A DNA stretch of 13,429 nucleotides from Bacillota bacterium (GCA_023422005.1 JAEZSC010000015.1:1-13429); one strand, 5' to 3'. Numbered from the stretch's first letter, positions 6,098 through 13,085 are shown. Notes: generated by a model from the sequence alone, not told the origin. Program-made: numbers and translations.

Positions 6098-6796
6098 ATG
6101 AACACCAACCCCAACGTAACGGCCAATGACTTCCTCAAGGCGCTGCTCAACGACGCCACCATGCTGGGCAGCGCGATGACGCTGGAAAAGGCGATCTCCA
6201 CCGTGATTGCGCTGGTGGTGGCGCTGGCGGCTGGCTTTTTGATCTACTTCATCTATCGCAAGCTGTTCCGCGGCGTGGTCTACAGCCAGGGTTTTGCCGC
6301 AACGCTGGTGGGTATGACGGTGCTCACGTGCATGGTCACGTTGGCGCTGGGCACAAACATTGTGCTTTCGCTGGGCATGGTGGGCGCGCTGAGCATCGTG
6401 CGCTACCGAACCGCCATCAAGGAGCCCATAGATCTGCTGTATCTGTTCTGGGCCATTACCGCCGGCATCACCATCGGGGCTTCGCTCTACTTCCTCGTGG
6501 CGGCGGCGTCGGCAGCGCTCATCGTCGTGCTGCTGATCCTTTCCCGCGCCCGGCGCGATCAAGCCTTCGTCATGGTCATTCACCACGATGGCGGCGAACT
6601 GACCGCGGAGCTGGCCCGGGTTCTGGGCAAGATGCGCTACACGATCCGCAGCCGCACACTGCGCGCCCAGGACAGCGAGCTCGTCGTAGAGGTGCGCGCC
6701 CGGCGCAACGATGTATCCTTCGCCGATCAGGTACGGGCTTTGGCGGGGGTCGAAGATGTCACGCTGGTACAATACAACGGGGAATATTCGGGCTGA
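6098..6796 (+). CDS. DUF4956 integral membrane protein, partner of the VTC protein
   Basis: A 232-residue membrane protein with hydrophobic segments at about 32-53, 68-86, 88-100, 111-128 and 131-149, then a soluble C-terminal domain (about 152-232). The conserved family block lies at 91-124: SLGMVGALSIVRYRTAIKEP followed by a DLLYLFWAITAGI helix. A short soluble N-terminus precedes the first segment. Family known: DUF4956 proteins have no settled function but sit beside VTC-domain genes in many Bacillota. Inferred: it may anchor the VTC enzyme or move or sense its polyphosphate product at the membrane. The arginines between segments (R102, R104) could face a polyanion, which is a guess. It has a strong ribosome binding site (GGAGG, 7 bases before the ATG), is 23 bases after the VTC stop, and ends shortly before a hairpin, so it is the last gene of a two-gene operon. 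Confidence 0.82.
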   Translation: MNTNPNVTANDFLKALLNDATMLGSAMTLEKAISTVIALVVALAAGFLIYFIYRKLFRGVVYSQGFAATLVGMTVLTCMVTLALGTNIVLSLGMVGALSIVRYRTAIKEPIDLLYLFWAITAGITIGASLYFLVAAASAALIVVLLILSRARRDQAFVMVIHHDGGELTAELARVLGKMRYTIRSRTLRAQDSELVVEVRARRNDVSFADQVRALAGVEDVTLVQYNGEYSG

Positions 6797-6846
6797 TATC
6801 ACCTGAGATGAGCCGCGCGCGCTGTATATATTAATATTCTAAATAT

Positions 6847-6885
6847 GCGAGCCATCCGCCAAGGAGCGGATGGCTCGCCCGCATT
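6847..6885 (+). terminator. Hairpin after the VTC/DUF4956 operon, probable terminator
   Basis: A perfect 13-bp stem pairs 6847-6859 with 6866-6878 (GCGAGCCATCCGC arm) around a 6-base loop, 50 bases after the DUF4956 stop. It is followed by CCGCATTTATTT, a weak T-rich tail, so termination may be incomplete. A short AT-rich stretch with the palindrome ATATTAATAT (6828-6837) precedes it. Confidence 0.65.
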
Positions 6886-7094
6886 TATTTCACACACGGG
6901 AAGCAACGGCAAGAGGCCGCATAAGCTCCATTTTATTCTGTTTTTTTGTGGTCGAATGGGTTTCATAGAGATACCCTTATATTTGACTATGGTTTCCTGA
7001 CAAAAAGTGTTAAAATATTGAAAAAATTACCTATGCGATTTCATGCAATCAACGGCGGCACATAAAAACCGGATGCCGAAAGGGGGCAATTGTC
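6886..7094 (+). other. Non-coding leader and promoter region ahead of the FapA-family gene
   Basis: No open reading frame with a ribosome binding site was found here. The stretch is much more AT-rich than its neighbours. It contains TTGACT (6988-6993) and a TTAAAAT about 22 bases on, too far apart for an ordinary promoter, so the start site is unresolved. Near the gene, CATGCAAT (7042-7049) can pair, with one bulge, with ATTGTCATG (7089-7097), enclosing an inner CGGC/GCCG stem (7056-7059 with 7075-7078), the AAAGGGGG ribosome binding site and the start codon. This may be a simple translation-controlling structure. I do not recognise a known riboswitch class. Confidence 0.4.
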
Positions 7095-8540
7095 ATGGAT
7101 ATCTCAGAACGGGCTGTCAAAGGTGCAAATGACAGACCGGATGCAGCTCCACCGGACGTCCCCGCGGCTGTAGACGCGATCATTCATGTTGCCATCACCG
7201 ACGGCGAGCTGGAGGCCTATCTTCATATCGAGCCTCCGCAGAACGGAGGCGCCGCTCCAAGCCTTAATGCGATGATGAGCGCACTGTCAGCAGCCGGCGT
7301 GTCTCGCTTTATAGACACGGAGAAATTGAAGAAGCTCGAAGCGGAACCGCTTTATGGCCGCGAGATTCTGGTTGCCCGGGGAGTGGCCGCAGTAAACGGC
7401 GTGGATGGCACAGCAACCCTCCGGATCGGCTTCGAGAAGGACATGAAGCCTAAGGAAAAGGAAGACGGTAGAGTAGATTATCATGATCTCGGCACGGTGG
7501 AAAATGTCGCCCAGGGGCAGGTGTTATGCGTCATTGCGCTGCCCACGGAGGGCACTGCCGGTGTTTCGGTAAAAGGCAAAGAGCTTCCGCAAAGAAAGGG
7601 CCGGCCGGTGCGATCCTACCTGGGCAAGAATACGGAATTGTGTCCGGACGGCACCGCCATTCTGTCGCAGATCAATGGTCAAGTGCAGTTTGACGGCCAG
7701 AAGATCAGTGTTACCGAGACGTTCTATATCAAGGAAAACATCGATCACTCCACCGGCAACATCAAGGTTGTCAGAAATCTGTTTGTCCCAGGCATGGTGA
7801 TGCCGGGATTCAAGGTTGAGGCCGGTGGAAATGTCACGATTATGGGAAGAGTGGAGTCTTCGGCGGTGAAGGCCGGTGGTAACATAACGGTGAACAGCGG
7901 CGTCATCGGCGGCGAGTTGCACTGCGACGGGGATCTGAAGTGCAGATTTATCGAGAACAGCAACATATTTGTCAAGGGCAACATCAAGGCGGAATACATC
8001 ATAAACAGCAATGTCCGATGCGGCAAAAGCATTAAAGTCAGCGGAGCACTGGCCCGGATCATCGGCGGCAGCTGTGTCGCGGGCCAAAACATCGAAGCTC
8101 ACATGATCGGCTCTCCCGCCAATGTCCAAACAAGGCTGGAGCTGGGTACCGACCATACCGTCCTCGAACGGCAGCAAAAACTGTTGGCCCAGATAGCGGA
8201 GATGGAGAAGCAAATCAAGAGCCTGAAGCCGCTGATTGCGCTGCTGCAGCAACTGGAGGCCGGCAACAGGCTGACACCGGATAAAAGGCAGATACTTGAC
8301 AATGCCAACTATACATATGAGGCCAGTACAAAGGCAGTGGCTGAAGCAACAAAGGAGCTGGAGGAAATCGCTCAGTCCGTCAGGATTAAAGGATTTGGCC
8401 GCATCCTGTGCACCGGCATCATCTATCCGGGCGTCAAGGTTACGATTGGACAGGCGAATCTATCCGTTAAGGACGCTTTGAGGGATTCCATGCTTACCTA
8501 TAAGGAAGGCGAAATCTGCGTGGGCATCGCCCGCCGTTAG
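7095..8540 (+). CDS. FapA/DUF342 family protein
   Basis: A 481-residue soluble protein of the FapA (formerly DUF342) family. Order of parts: a variable N-terminal region (1-25); an alpha/beta N-domain (about 26-190) with the family-like VDYHDLGTVENVAQGQ (127-142) and ALPTEGTAGVSVKGKELP (148-165); a right-handed beta-helix (about 191-345) with short repeats such as EAGGNVTIMGRVES, KAGGNITVNSGVIGG, VKGNIKAEYIINSNV and VAGQNIEAHMIGS; a coiled coil (about 355-428); and a short C-terminal strand region ending in CVGIARR. In Vibrio, FapA affects polar flagellar assembly, but most Bacillota homologues lie outside flagellar loci and their role is unclear. No flagellar, chemotaxis or pilus gene is in this window, so the flagellar name should not be carried over. 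The start is ATG at 7095 behind AAAGGGGG (about 8-base gap). It has its own upstream region and the next gene has its own promoter, so it appears monocistronic. Confidence 0.82.
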   Translation: MDISERAVKGANDRPDAAPPDVPAAVDAIIHVAITDGELEAYLHIEPPQNGGAAPSLNAMMSALSAAGVSRFIDTEKLKKLEAEPLYGREILVARGVAAVNGVDGTATLRIGFEKDMKPKEKEDGRVDYHDLGTVENVAQGQVLCVIALPTEGTAGVSVKGKELPQRKGRPVRSYLGKNTELCPDGTAILSQINGQVQFDGQKISVTETFYIKENIDHSTGNIKVVRNLFVPGMVMPGFKVEAGGNVTIMGRVESSAVKAGGNITVNSGVIGGELHCDGDLKCRFIENSNIFVKGNIKAEYIINSNVRCGKSIKVSGALARIIGGSCVAGQNIEAHMIGSPANVQTRLELGTDHTVLERQQKLLAQIAEMEKQIKSLKPLIALLQQLEAGNRLTPDKRQILDNANYTYEASTKAVAEATKELEEIAQSVRIKGFGRILCTGIIYPGVKVTIGQANLSVKDALRDSMLTYKEGEICVGIARR

Positions 8541-8572
8541 GACTTGCGATGCGGGTTGAGGCGCAGCTTCGC

Positions 8573-8600
8573 TTGACATCCCGCCAAAGCCTGCTACATT
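8573..8600 (+). promoter_or_regulatory. Promoter of the FAD-dependent oxidoreductase
   Basis: A consensus TTGACA (8573-8578), a 16-base spacer and TACATT (8595-8600) place a transcription start near 8607, about 30 bases before the GTG start. One of the better promoters in the window. Confidence 0.7.
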
Positions 8601-8613
8601 GGCATAAAGCAAG

Positions 8614-8627
8614 ATAGATCAATCTAT
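8614..8627. promoter_or_regulatory. Palindrome between promoter and ribosome binding site, possible operator
   Basis: ATAGATCAATCTAT (6-2-6, perfect arms) lies just after the predicted transcription start and directly before the ribosome binding site GAGGTGAT. The position fits a repressor operator; as an RNA hairpin it would be weak (AT-rich). No adjacent regulator gene. Confidence 0.4.
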
Positions 8628-8638
8628 GAGGTGATAAT

Positions 8639-9904
8639 GTGAAGAAATACGATTTGGCGGTGCTGGGCGGAGGCTTTGCCGGCGTGGCCGCGGCAATCAG
8701 CGCGGCGAGGGCCGGGCTTGCGGTATTGCTTGTGGAAAAATCCAACTGCTTGGGCGGAGCGGCTGTCAACTCTCTGGTCAATCCGTTTATGCCCAACTAC
8801 ACGAAGACGCCGGACCACCATGTCATGGAAAAGCATTCCCTGAGCCAGGGCATCTTTTTGGAGATTGTCGAAGAACTGCGCAGGCTTGGCGCGACCGAAG
8901 GGAACCCGCCCTTCGTCTTCCATGAGGAGTACCTGAAGATCGTGCTGAACCGCATGGCGCTCGCCTCCAAGGTGGATCTGCTGTTTCGCTCCTATCTCAC
9001 GGACGCTCAAACCGAAGAGGGGCGCATCCGGGCTGTCACGGTGGTCAACAAATCCGGCAAACAGCAGATCACGGCGGATTATTTCATAGACGCCACCGGT
9101 GACGCGGACTTGGCTGTTTTGGCCGGATGTCCCTTTCGGTTGGGCAGGGAGGGCGACGGCCTGTGTCAGCCCATGACGCTGTGCTTCCGTGTGGCCAATG
9201 TGGACATCGGCAAGTACCAAAAAGCCCGCCCGATGATCAACGGACTGTATCAGCAGATGAGGGAGCAGGGGAAGATCAAGAACGTCCGGGAAGATGTGCT
9301 GATCTTTTCCAATTTGGTTGGCGGCGTTCTGCATTTCAACTCCACGCGTGTCGTGAAGCATAATCCGGTGGATGCCTTCGATCTGACCAAAGCGGAAATT
9401 GACGCCAGGGAGCAGGTGCTGGAGTTGTTCACCTTTATGAAAGAGAACATCGACGGGTTTCAGAACAGCGATCTGCTGATGACGGCGCCGGAGATCGGCG
9501 TGAGGGAAAGCCGCATGATCGATGGCGAGTATGTGCTGACCGGCGAGGACCTTGTCGCCTGCACCTGGTTCGACGACTCCATCGCTTTGGGAAATTATGA
9601 CATCGACATCCATAACCCCGAGGGCAGCGGAACAAGCCATTACTACTTCCCGCAGGGCAAGTATTACACGATACCCTACCGCAGTCTGGTTCCCCAGGGG
9701 GTGGACAATCTGCTGGTCGCCGGGCGCTGTATTTCCGCAACCCATGAGGCCCAGGCATCCATCCGTATCATACCGATCGTATGCTGCCTGGGCGAGGCCG
9801 CCGGCACGGCGGCGGGCGTTGCGGCGCAGGACGGCTCAACGTTCAAGCTGGTGGATGTAGAGAAGGTGCAGCAGAGGCTGCGGGAGCAGGGCGCGGCGTT
9901 CTGA
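8639..9904 (+). CDS. FAD-dependent oxidoreductase (FAD_oxidored family)
   Basis: A 421-residue cytoplasmic flavoprotein. The N-terminal Rossmann fold is complete: DLAVLGGGFAGVAAAISAAR (5-24) with the G-x-G-x-x-G loop at 10-15, the ribose-binding acidic residue E33, and CLGGAAVN (37-44). The middle FAD contact YFIDATGDADLAVLAG lies at 148-163. GVRESRMIDGEYVLT (287-301), typical of this family, and the C-terminal FAD-binding segment LLVAGRCISATHEAQASIR (358-376) followed by GEAAGTAAGVAA are present. No signal peptide, Fe-S cysteine cluster or fused domain is visible. Related proteins are often annotated as FAD-dependent oxidoreductases with unknown substrate; the substrate cannot be told from the sequence. 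The start is GTG at 8639: GAGGTGAT ends 3 bases before it, and the ATG at 8637 is followed at once by a stop. Own promoter; convergent with the kinase gene downstream. Confidence 0.85.
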   Translation: MKKYDLAVLGGGFAGVAAAISAARAGLAVLLVEKSNCLGGAAVNSLVNPFMPNYTKTPDHHVMEKHSLSQGIFLEIVEELRRLGATEGNPPFVFHEEYLKIVLNRMALASKVDLLFRSYLTDAQTEEGRIRAVTVVNKSGKQQITADYFIDATGDADLAVLAGCPFRLGREGDGLCQPMTLCFRVANVDIGKYQKARPMINGLYQQMREQGKIKNVREDVLIFSNLVGGVLHFNSTRVVKHNPVDAFDLTKAEIDAREQVLELFTFMKENIDGFQNSDLLMTAPEIGVRESRMIDGEYVLTGEDLVACTWFDDSIALGNYDIDIHNPEGSGTSHYYFPQGKYYTIPYRSLVPQGVDNLLVAGRCISATHEAQASIRIIPIVCCLGEAAGTAAGVAAQDGSTFKLVDVEKVQQRLREQGAAF

Positions 9905-9907
9905 CAT

Positions 9908-9978
9908 AGAGGAGGTTCCAACCTGTGGCCTCTTGATTGGCATGAACCCGTGATGTGTCCCTCATAAAGGCATCACGG
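9908..9978. terminator. Inverted repeats between convergent genes, weak terminator candidates
   Basis: The 57-base gap between the oxidoreductase and the kinase gene holds AGGTT-CC-AACCT (9913-9924), flanked by AGAGG and CCTCT. A wider repeat, CCGTGATG (9948-9955) with CATCACGG (9971-9978), spans the end of the kinase gene. Neither has a strong T-run, so I rate these as possible terminators only. No gene fits in this gap. Confidence 0.35.
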
Positions 9979-11224
9979 CCTTCAGTGTGAATAGCCCGTC
10001 CTTAGCTTCAAACGCACAGTAGCCGTTGTGCCTTTCAGCAATCATCCTGATGCTTTTTGCACCAAAGCCATGCTGTGGTTGGTTGCTTTCCGGCAATCCC
10101 TCCCGCATGATGACGGTTCCCCGGTACGGATTGCTGATATATATGAGCAACTTATCCTTATGCAGCTGGCAGTTGATGCGCACAGTTCGTTGCGAATCTC
10201 CGTCTGTTTGTGCAGCGGCGCAAACAGCATTTTCCAATCCGTTGGATAACAACGCACAGAGCTCTGTATCCGAAAGCGGCAGGGTAGCGGGGATGTTGAC
10301 TTCGGCGCTGAAATCGACACCCTGCTGCTTTGCTTTCATGGCGAAAGAAGCCAGAATCAGATTGACTGTGTTGTTTTCGCAGTATCGCACCGGTACTATC
10401 TTGTCGATATCGGTTTGCGTTTGACGGATGTATTCGCCGGCCCTGGAAATCTCACCGGCTTCAAGATACCCATTGAGAAGAGAGAGGTGATGGCGCATGT
10501 CATGGCGGTAAATCGAGGTCTGCTGCTGCACCTGCTGCAAGGCGAATATTTCATGCTTAGCCCGTTCAGATTGCGCTGTGAGTATAGCGTTATCCATCTC
10601 CAGCCTGCTTCGCCGCTGGACTTCCTGATGGTAGACTGAAACAAACGCCACGTAAAAGAGAGCCATGGCTGCCGGAAGAAACTCGATGACCATCCGTACA
10701 CCCGTATATAAAGCATCGGTATACACGGTCGTGGCATAGTCAAATATGTAATAAAACAAAGGGAGCCCACCGAACAGCAGCAACGACCGTTTGGAATAGG
10801 CCATTGCCCGGTTAACTTCCTTGGTGAAATACCGCCGCAGAAGAACATACAGCGGAACCAAAGATAGTATATAACCCAGTGCATAGGCCAGCCTAGTGCC
10901 AAACAGATGAAGTGTAACCGTTCCAATCCACTGTGGCAGCTGACAGCAGAAATATGCGGTTAAAATGCTTGTCAGTGCTACATCCCACGGCCGTTTGAAG
11001 CGAAAAACCAACATAAGGAAAAGTGGAAGATGGGAGATGAGCGGATAGAGCTTTCTGGTGTTTTCAAGCCCCAATAAGAAGTAGCACAGCATTTGCATCG
11101 CTAAAATGACAAAGCTCAGCACCGTTACATCGTGGCGCTCCTTCTTGGTGGTGCAGCCGCCCGAAAAACCGACCCCAAGCAAAGTGCCGTACAGCAGCAC
11201 AAGCAATCCCATAATGATCGTCAT
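9962..11224 (-). CDS. AgrC-like GHKL sensor histidine kinase
   Basis: A 420-residue membrane kinase. The N-terminal half has about six hydrophobic segments (about 1-23, 34-53, 60-74, 82-100, 112-130, 148-165, and 178-197 before the linker). A coiled helix (205-235) leads to the phosphoacceptor motif YRHDMRHHLSLL with H241. The ATPase domain has an N-box LLSNGLENAV (325-334) and a G-box GFGAKSIRMIAE (386-397), the GHKL type found in AgrC and other peptide-sensing kinases. Family known: such kinases sense an extracellular signal, often a peptide, and pass phosphate to a LytTR regulator. The start ATG overlaps the regulator stop by one base (TAATG), so the two are translationally coupled. An AAAAGGG-like site lies within the regulator's end. 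No agrB-like peptidase or agrD-like precursor is in the window, so the ligand is unknown. Intact and of normal length. Confidence 0.88.
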   Translation of the reverse strand: MTIIMGLLVLLYGTLLGVGFSGGCTTKKERHDVTVLSFVILAMQMLCYFLLGLENTRKLYPLISHLPLFLMLVFRFKRPWDVALTSILTAYFCCQLPQWIGTVTLHLFGTRLAYALGYILSLVPLYVLLRRYFTKEVNRAMAYSKRSLLLFGGLPLFYYIFDYATTVYTDALYTGVRMVIEFLPAAMALFYVAFVSVYHQEVQRRSRLEMDNAILTAQSERAKHEIFALQQVQQQTSIYRHDMRHHLSLLNGYLEAGEISRAGEYIRQTQTDIDKIVPVRYCENNTVNLILASFAMKAKQQGVDFSAEVNIPATLPLSDTELCALLSNGLENAVCAAAQTDGDSQRTVRINCQLHKDKLLIYISNPYRGTVIMREGLPESNQPQHGFGAKSIRMIAERHNGYCAFEAKDGLFTLKAVMPL

Positions 11225-11946
11225 TACTGAACACCCTTTTCCGCAAACAGCTGATCCATATATGCCTTGCGCACCTGTGCATAAAGCCGCCTGGAAACAG
11301 GCACTACGCTCCCACTATAGGTCAGGATATCTGCAGGCCGGAGCTCCTGTACTTGCCAAAGGTTGACGACAAACGCTCTGTGAACGCGAATAAACTCCGG
11401 CCTTTGTAAAAGTTCACCTTCATAATCAGAAAGCGGTGCGGCCAGTTCTCTTACACTGCCATCCGTGAGATGAAACCGCAGCGTTCGATGCATCACTTCC
11501 ACATGGGCAAGTTTGGAAAACGGTAGATTGGCTACGCCGTTCTGAAACTTGATGGACAAGCCCTCCTGCGGCTTTTGCGCAGCCTGAAACAGCTTATCCA
11601 GAACGGGAAACAGATTATTCGCCGTAACAGGTTTCAACAGGTAGGCAAACGCTTCTACGGAATAGCTTTCGACGGCGTATTCCGGTGAGGAGGTCAGGAA
11701 CGCGATCTTAATGGTTCCATCATATTTCCTGACTTCATGTGCAATCTCCATCCCGGTCACCAGCGGCATCATCACATCCAAAAGAAGAAAATCGAAGCCG
11801 CCTTTGCTCACGTCTTCCAGTAGTTCGACGCCGTCTGAATATTTGACGCAAGTGAAGCATGCTTTCGTTTTCCCTCGATAGTCATGGAGAAGCTTCGATA
11901 TCTTGTCCAGCTCTTTTCTATCATCGTCGCATATTGCTATGCGCAT
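11224..11946 (-). CDS. LytTR-family response regulator
   Basis: A 240-residue AgrA/LytR-type regulator, first gene of the two-component operon. The receiver domain (1-115) has the acidic pocket DDD (7-9), phosphoacceptor D57 in LLLDVMMP, T85 and the conserved lysine K105 (LLKP), so it should be phosphorylatable. The C-terminal LytTR DNA-binding domain (about 133-233) shows FIRVHRAFVVNL and SRRLYAQVRKAYM, typical of the family, which usually binds paired 9-10 base repeats near target promoters. The ATG at 11946 follows GAGGTGATC, a near-perfect ribosome binding site. An extended -10 (TGG-TAAAAT) lies upstream at 11988-11980. The coupled kinase is the likely phosphate donor. The divergent lipoprotein gene 203 bases away is the nearest candidate target, in addition to possible autoregulation. 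No frameshift or missing key residue. Confidence 0.9.
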   Translation of the reverse strand: MRIAICDDDRKELDKISKLLHDYRGKTKACFTCVKYSDGVELLEDVSKGGFDFLLLDVMMPLVTGMEIAHEVRKYDGTIKIAFLTSSPEYAVESYSVEAFAYLLKPVTANNLFPVLDKLFQAAQKPQEGLSIKFQNGVANLPFSKLAHVEVMHRTLRFHLTDGSVRELAAPLSDYEGELLQRPEFIRVHRAFVVNLWQVQELRPADILTYSGSVVPVSRRLYAQVRKAYMDQLFAEKGVQ

Positions 11947-11979
11947 CCTTGATCACCTCATTCGACAAAAACCTCTCTG

Positions 11980-11988
11980 ATTTTACCA
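11980..11988 (-). promoter_or_regulatory. Extended -10 promoter of the two-component operon
   Basis: TGG-TAAAAT on the minus strand (11988-11980), about 34 bases above the regulator start. The -35 is poor (TGACAC 18 bases upstream), which may mean an activator is needed. Confidence 0.45.
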
Positions 11989-12057
11989 TATGTGGCTGGT
12001 TTGGTGTCACTCCATACCGTATACGTTTAAAAGCACCGCCGTTCATGCAAAAAGCGG

Positions 12058-12083
12058 TTGCTCCGGCAAAATACTGCTATCAT
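12058..12083 (+). promoter_or_regulatory. Candidate promoter of the lipoprotein gene
   Basis: An extended -10, TGC-TATCAT (12075-12083), lies about 65 bases before the lipoprotein start. A TTGCTC at 12058-12063 is only 14 bases upstream of the -10, too close for a normal -35. A TTGACC at 12100-12105 is a second possible -35, with TACAAC 15 bases on. Weak evidence either way. Confidence 0.35.
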
Positions 12084-12122
12084 ATCATGGCGGCAGCGTT
12101 GACCATGTGTCGTGCTGAATAC

Positions 12123-12134
12123 AACCGAACGGTT
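12123..12134. promoter_or_regulatory. Inverted repeat before the lipoprotein ribosome binding site, possible LytTR site
   Basis: AACCG-AA-CGGTT. Read on the minus strand it contains ACCGTTCGG, which fits the general LytTR half-site pattern as I recall it (W-M-M-G-T-T-N-R-K). A near match, GCCGTTCAT, lies about 85 bases upstream on the plus strand. LytTR sites are usually direct repeats about one or two helical turns apart, and that spacing is not met, so this is only a lead. Confidence 0.25.
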
Positions 12135-12148
12135 CAAAGGAGAAAGCC

Positions 12149-12658
12149 ATGAAGAAGCTACTCGTCATGACCCTGGTCTTGGGGTCTATTCTTGCCCTTA
12201 CAGCTTGCGGAGCAGAGATCACGCTTGTTCCCACTACCACAAACGGCATCTCGATTGATATGCCGAGCGACTTTGGCGCGTTCGCGGAAAAAGATGGTGC
12301 GATGATCGCGGCCAATAAGGATGAGACCGCATCTGTGAGCGTCTCCGTTGCCGCAGACGCCGGAGAGACTAAGCCGGCCGACATTGACCAGGAAACGTAT
12401 CAGCAGCTCGCTTACCCTGGTACCAGCGACGTTGAGTTTGTGGCGTATGACAATGCCTCCACCTGCAATGGTATTCCGGCTATCTATGCGAACTGCAAGC
12501 TCAAAAACGCCAATGGCGTGTCGGTGATGGCATATTCCTACCTTCTGTTCCACGAGGACGGAACCATTCAGGGTGTCTCGATCAATTACAACACCGACGT
12601 GGAGTCTTCTGTAACGAACAACGTCGACGCCATCCGGAAGAGCATCAAGAAAAAGTAG
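12149..12658 (+). CDS. Small secreted lipoprotein of unknown function
   Basis: A 169-residue protein with a classic lipoprotein signal: MKK, a hydrophobic core, and lipobox LTAC with the lipidated cysteine at residue 20, so the mature protein should sit on the outer face of the membrane. The rest looks like one small globular domain. It includes NGISIDMPSDF (32-42), a beta-rich middle, GIPAIYANCKLKN, SYLLFHEDGTIQGVSINY (positions about 130-147) and a lysine-rich C-terminus. The layout resembles small extracellular lipoproteins that carry a PsbP/DcrB-like fold (surface-stress or envelope proteins), but I cannot confirm that. The ATG at 12149 follows AAAGGAG at a good distance. It is divergent from the two-component operon and is followed by a strong hairpin, so it is a single-gene unit. 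A sensor accessory or regulator target is plausible but inferred from position only. Confidence 0.78.
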   Translation: MKKLLVMTLVLGSILALTACGAEITLVPTTTNGISIDMPSDFGAFAEKDGAMIAANKDETASVSVSVAADAGETKPADIDQETYQQLAYPGTSDVEFVAYDNASTCNGIPAIYANCKLKNANGVSVMAYSYLLFHEDGTIQGVSINYNTDVESSVTNNVDAIRKSIKKK

Positions 12659-12680
12659 TTTCTTTGTAAGCGACGAAACC

Positions 12681-12722
12681 CGTTGGGCGAACAGTCTTTG
12701 TCTGTTCGCCCAATGGCTTTAG
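12681..12722 (+). terminator. Hairpin after the lipoprotein gene
   Basis: A 12-bp perfect stem (12683-12694 with 12702-12713, TTGGGCGAACAG arm) extends by two more pairs, with a 7-base loop, 22 bases after the lipoprotein stop. The following sequence, TGGCTTTAGAAA, has only a short T-run, so termination may be partial. Read-through would reach the next gene, which begins 12 bases later. Confidence 0.65.
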
Positions 12723-12734
12723 AAAGGAAAGCCC

Positions 12735-13085
12735 GTGTCTGGTTGGATCGCCTGGCTGATGTCCGGGATATGCGCAGCGGGGTTGGTGATCGTCTGGTTT
12801 GCCTTGGCCTGCCGGGAGCTGGCGCAGGCAAAGAGCAGTGTGGAAGCCGCAGTTCGCCAGATACAAATTCACATGGACGGCCTCGCGCAGGTACGCGGCG
12901 GGCCTTACGAAACGGCCGCGGATGCTGCACAGAGTCTCAGCTGGTCCATTTACCATAAAGCGGTCAGTCATTACGAGATATGCCGATACAAGCCCTTGAA
13001 CAGGCTTCCCGCACTTCTATTCGGTTACCGCTCCTTCCAAAAAGCGGACGGACCTAAGTCTTGCAACAAAGTCACAATGAGCTGA
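12735..13085 (+). CDS. Short membrane-anchored protein resembling the C-terminal part of LemA
   Basis: A 116-residue protein with one N-terminal membrane segment (about 4-25) and a soluble helical remainder. After the anchor come a charged helix (ELAQAKSSVEAAVRQIQIHM), then YETAADAAQSLSWSIYHKAV and YKPLNRLPALLFGYRSFQKA. The latter resembles the end of LemA proteins, where a Y-N-x-x-V-x-x-Y-N helix is followed by F-P-x-x-L-x-A-x-x-x-G-F. LemA is usually about 180-200 residues, so the central helices seem missing. Either it is a natural short relative or the likeness is only of the C-terminal segment. The start is GTG at 12735 behind AAAGGA (7-base gap). It follows the lipoprotein hairpin closely and has no clear promoter, so weak read-through expression is possible. 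Function unknown. Confidence 0.65.
   Translation: MSGWIAWLMSGICAAGLVIVWFALACRELAQAKSSVEAAVRQIQIHMDGLAQVRGGPYETAADAAQSLSWSIYHKAVSHYEICRYKPLNRLPALLFGYRSFQKADGPKSCNKVTMS

Noticed and set aside
6886..7094. Cyclic-di-GMP riboswitch ahead of the FapA-family gene
   Set aside because: The conserved cores of the GEMM classes could not be found; only simple pairing is visible.
8624..9745. Long antisense open frame across the FAD oxidoreductase gene
   Set aside because: The plus strand encodes a complete Rossmann fold and family motifs, and the antisense frame has no ribosome binding site or recognisable domain.
9905..9961. Hidden AgrD-like peptide gene next to the kinase
   Set aside because: The gap is only 57 bases and has no start with a ribosome binding site. 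The 11947-12148 gap also holds no convincing small peptide frame.
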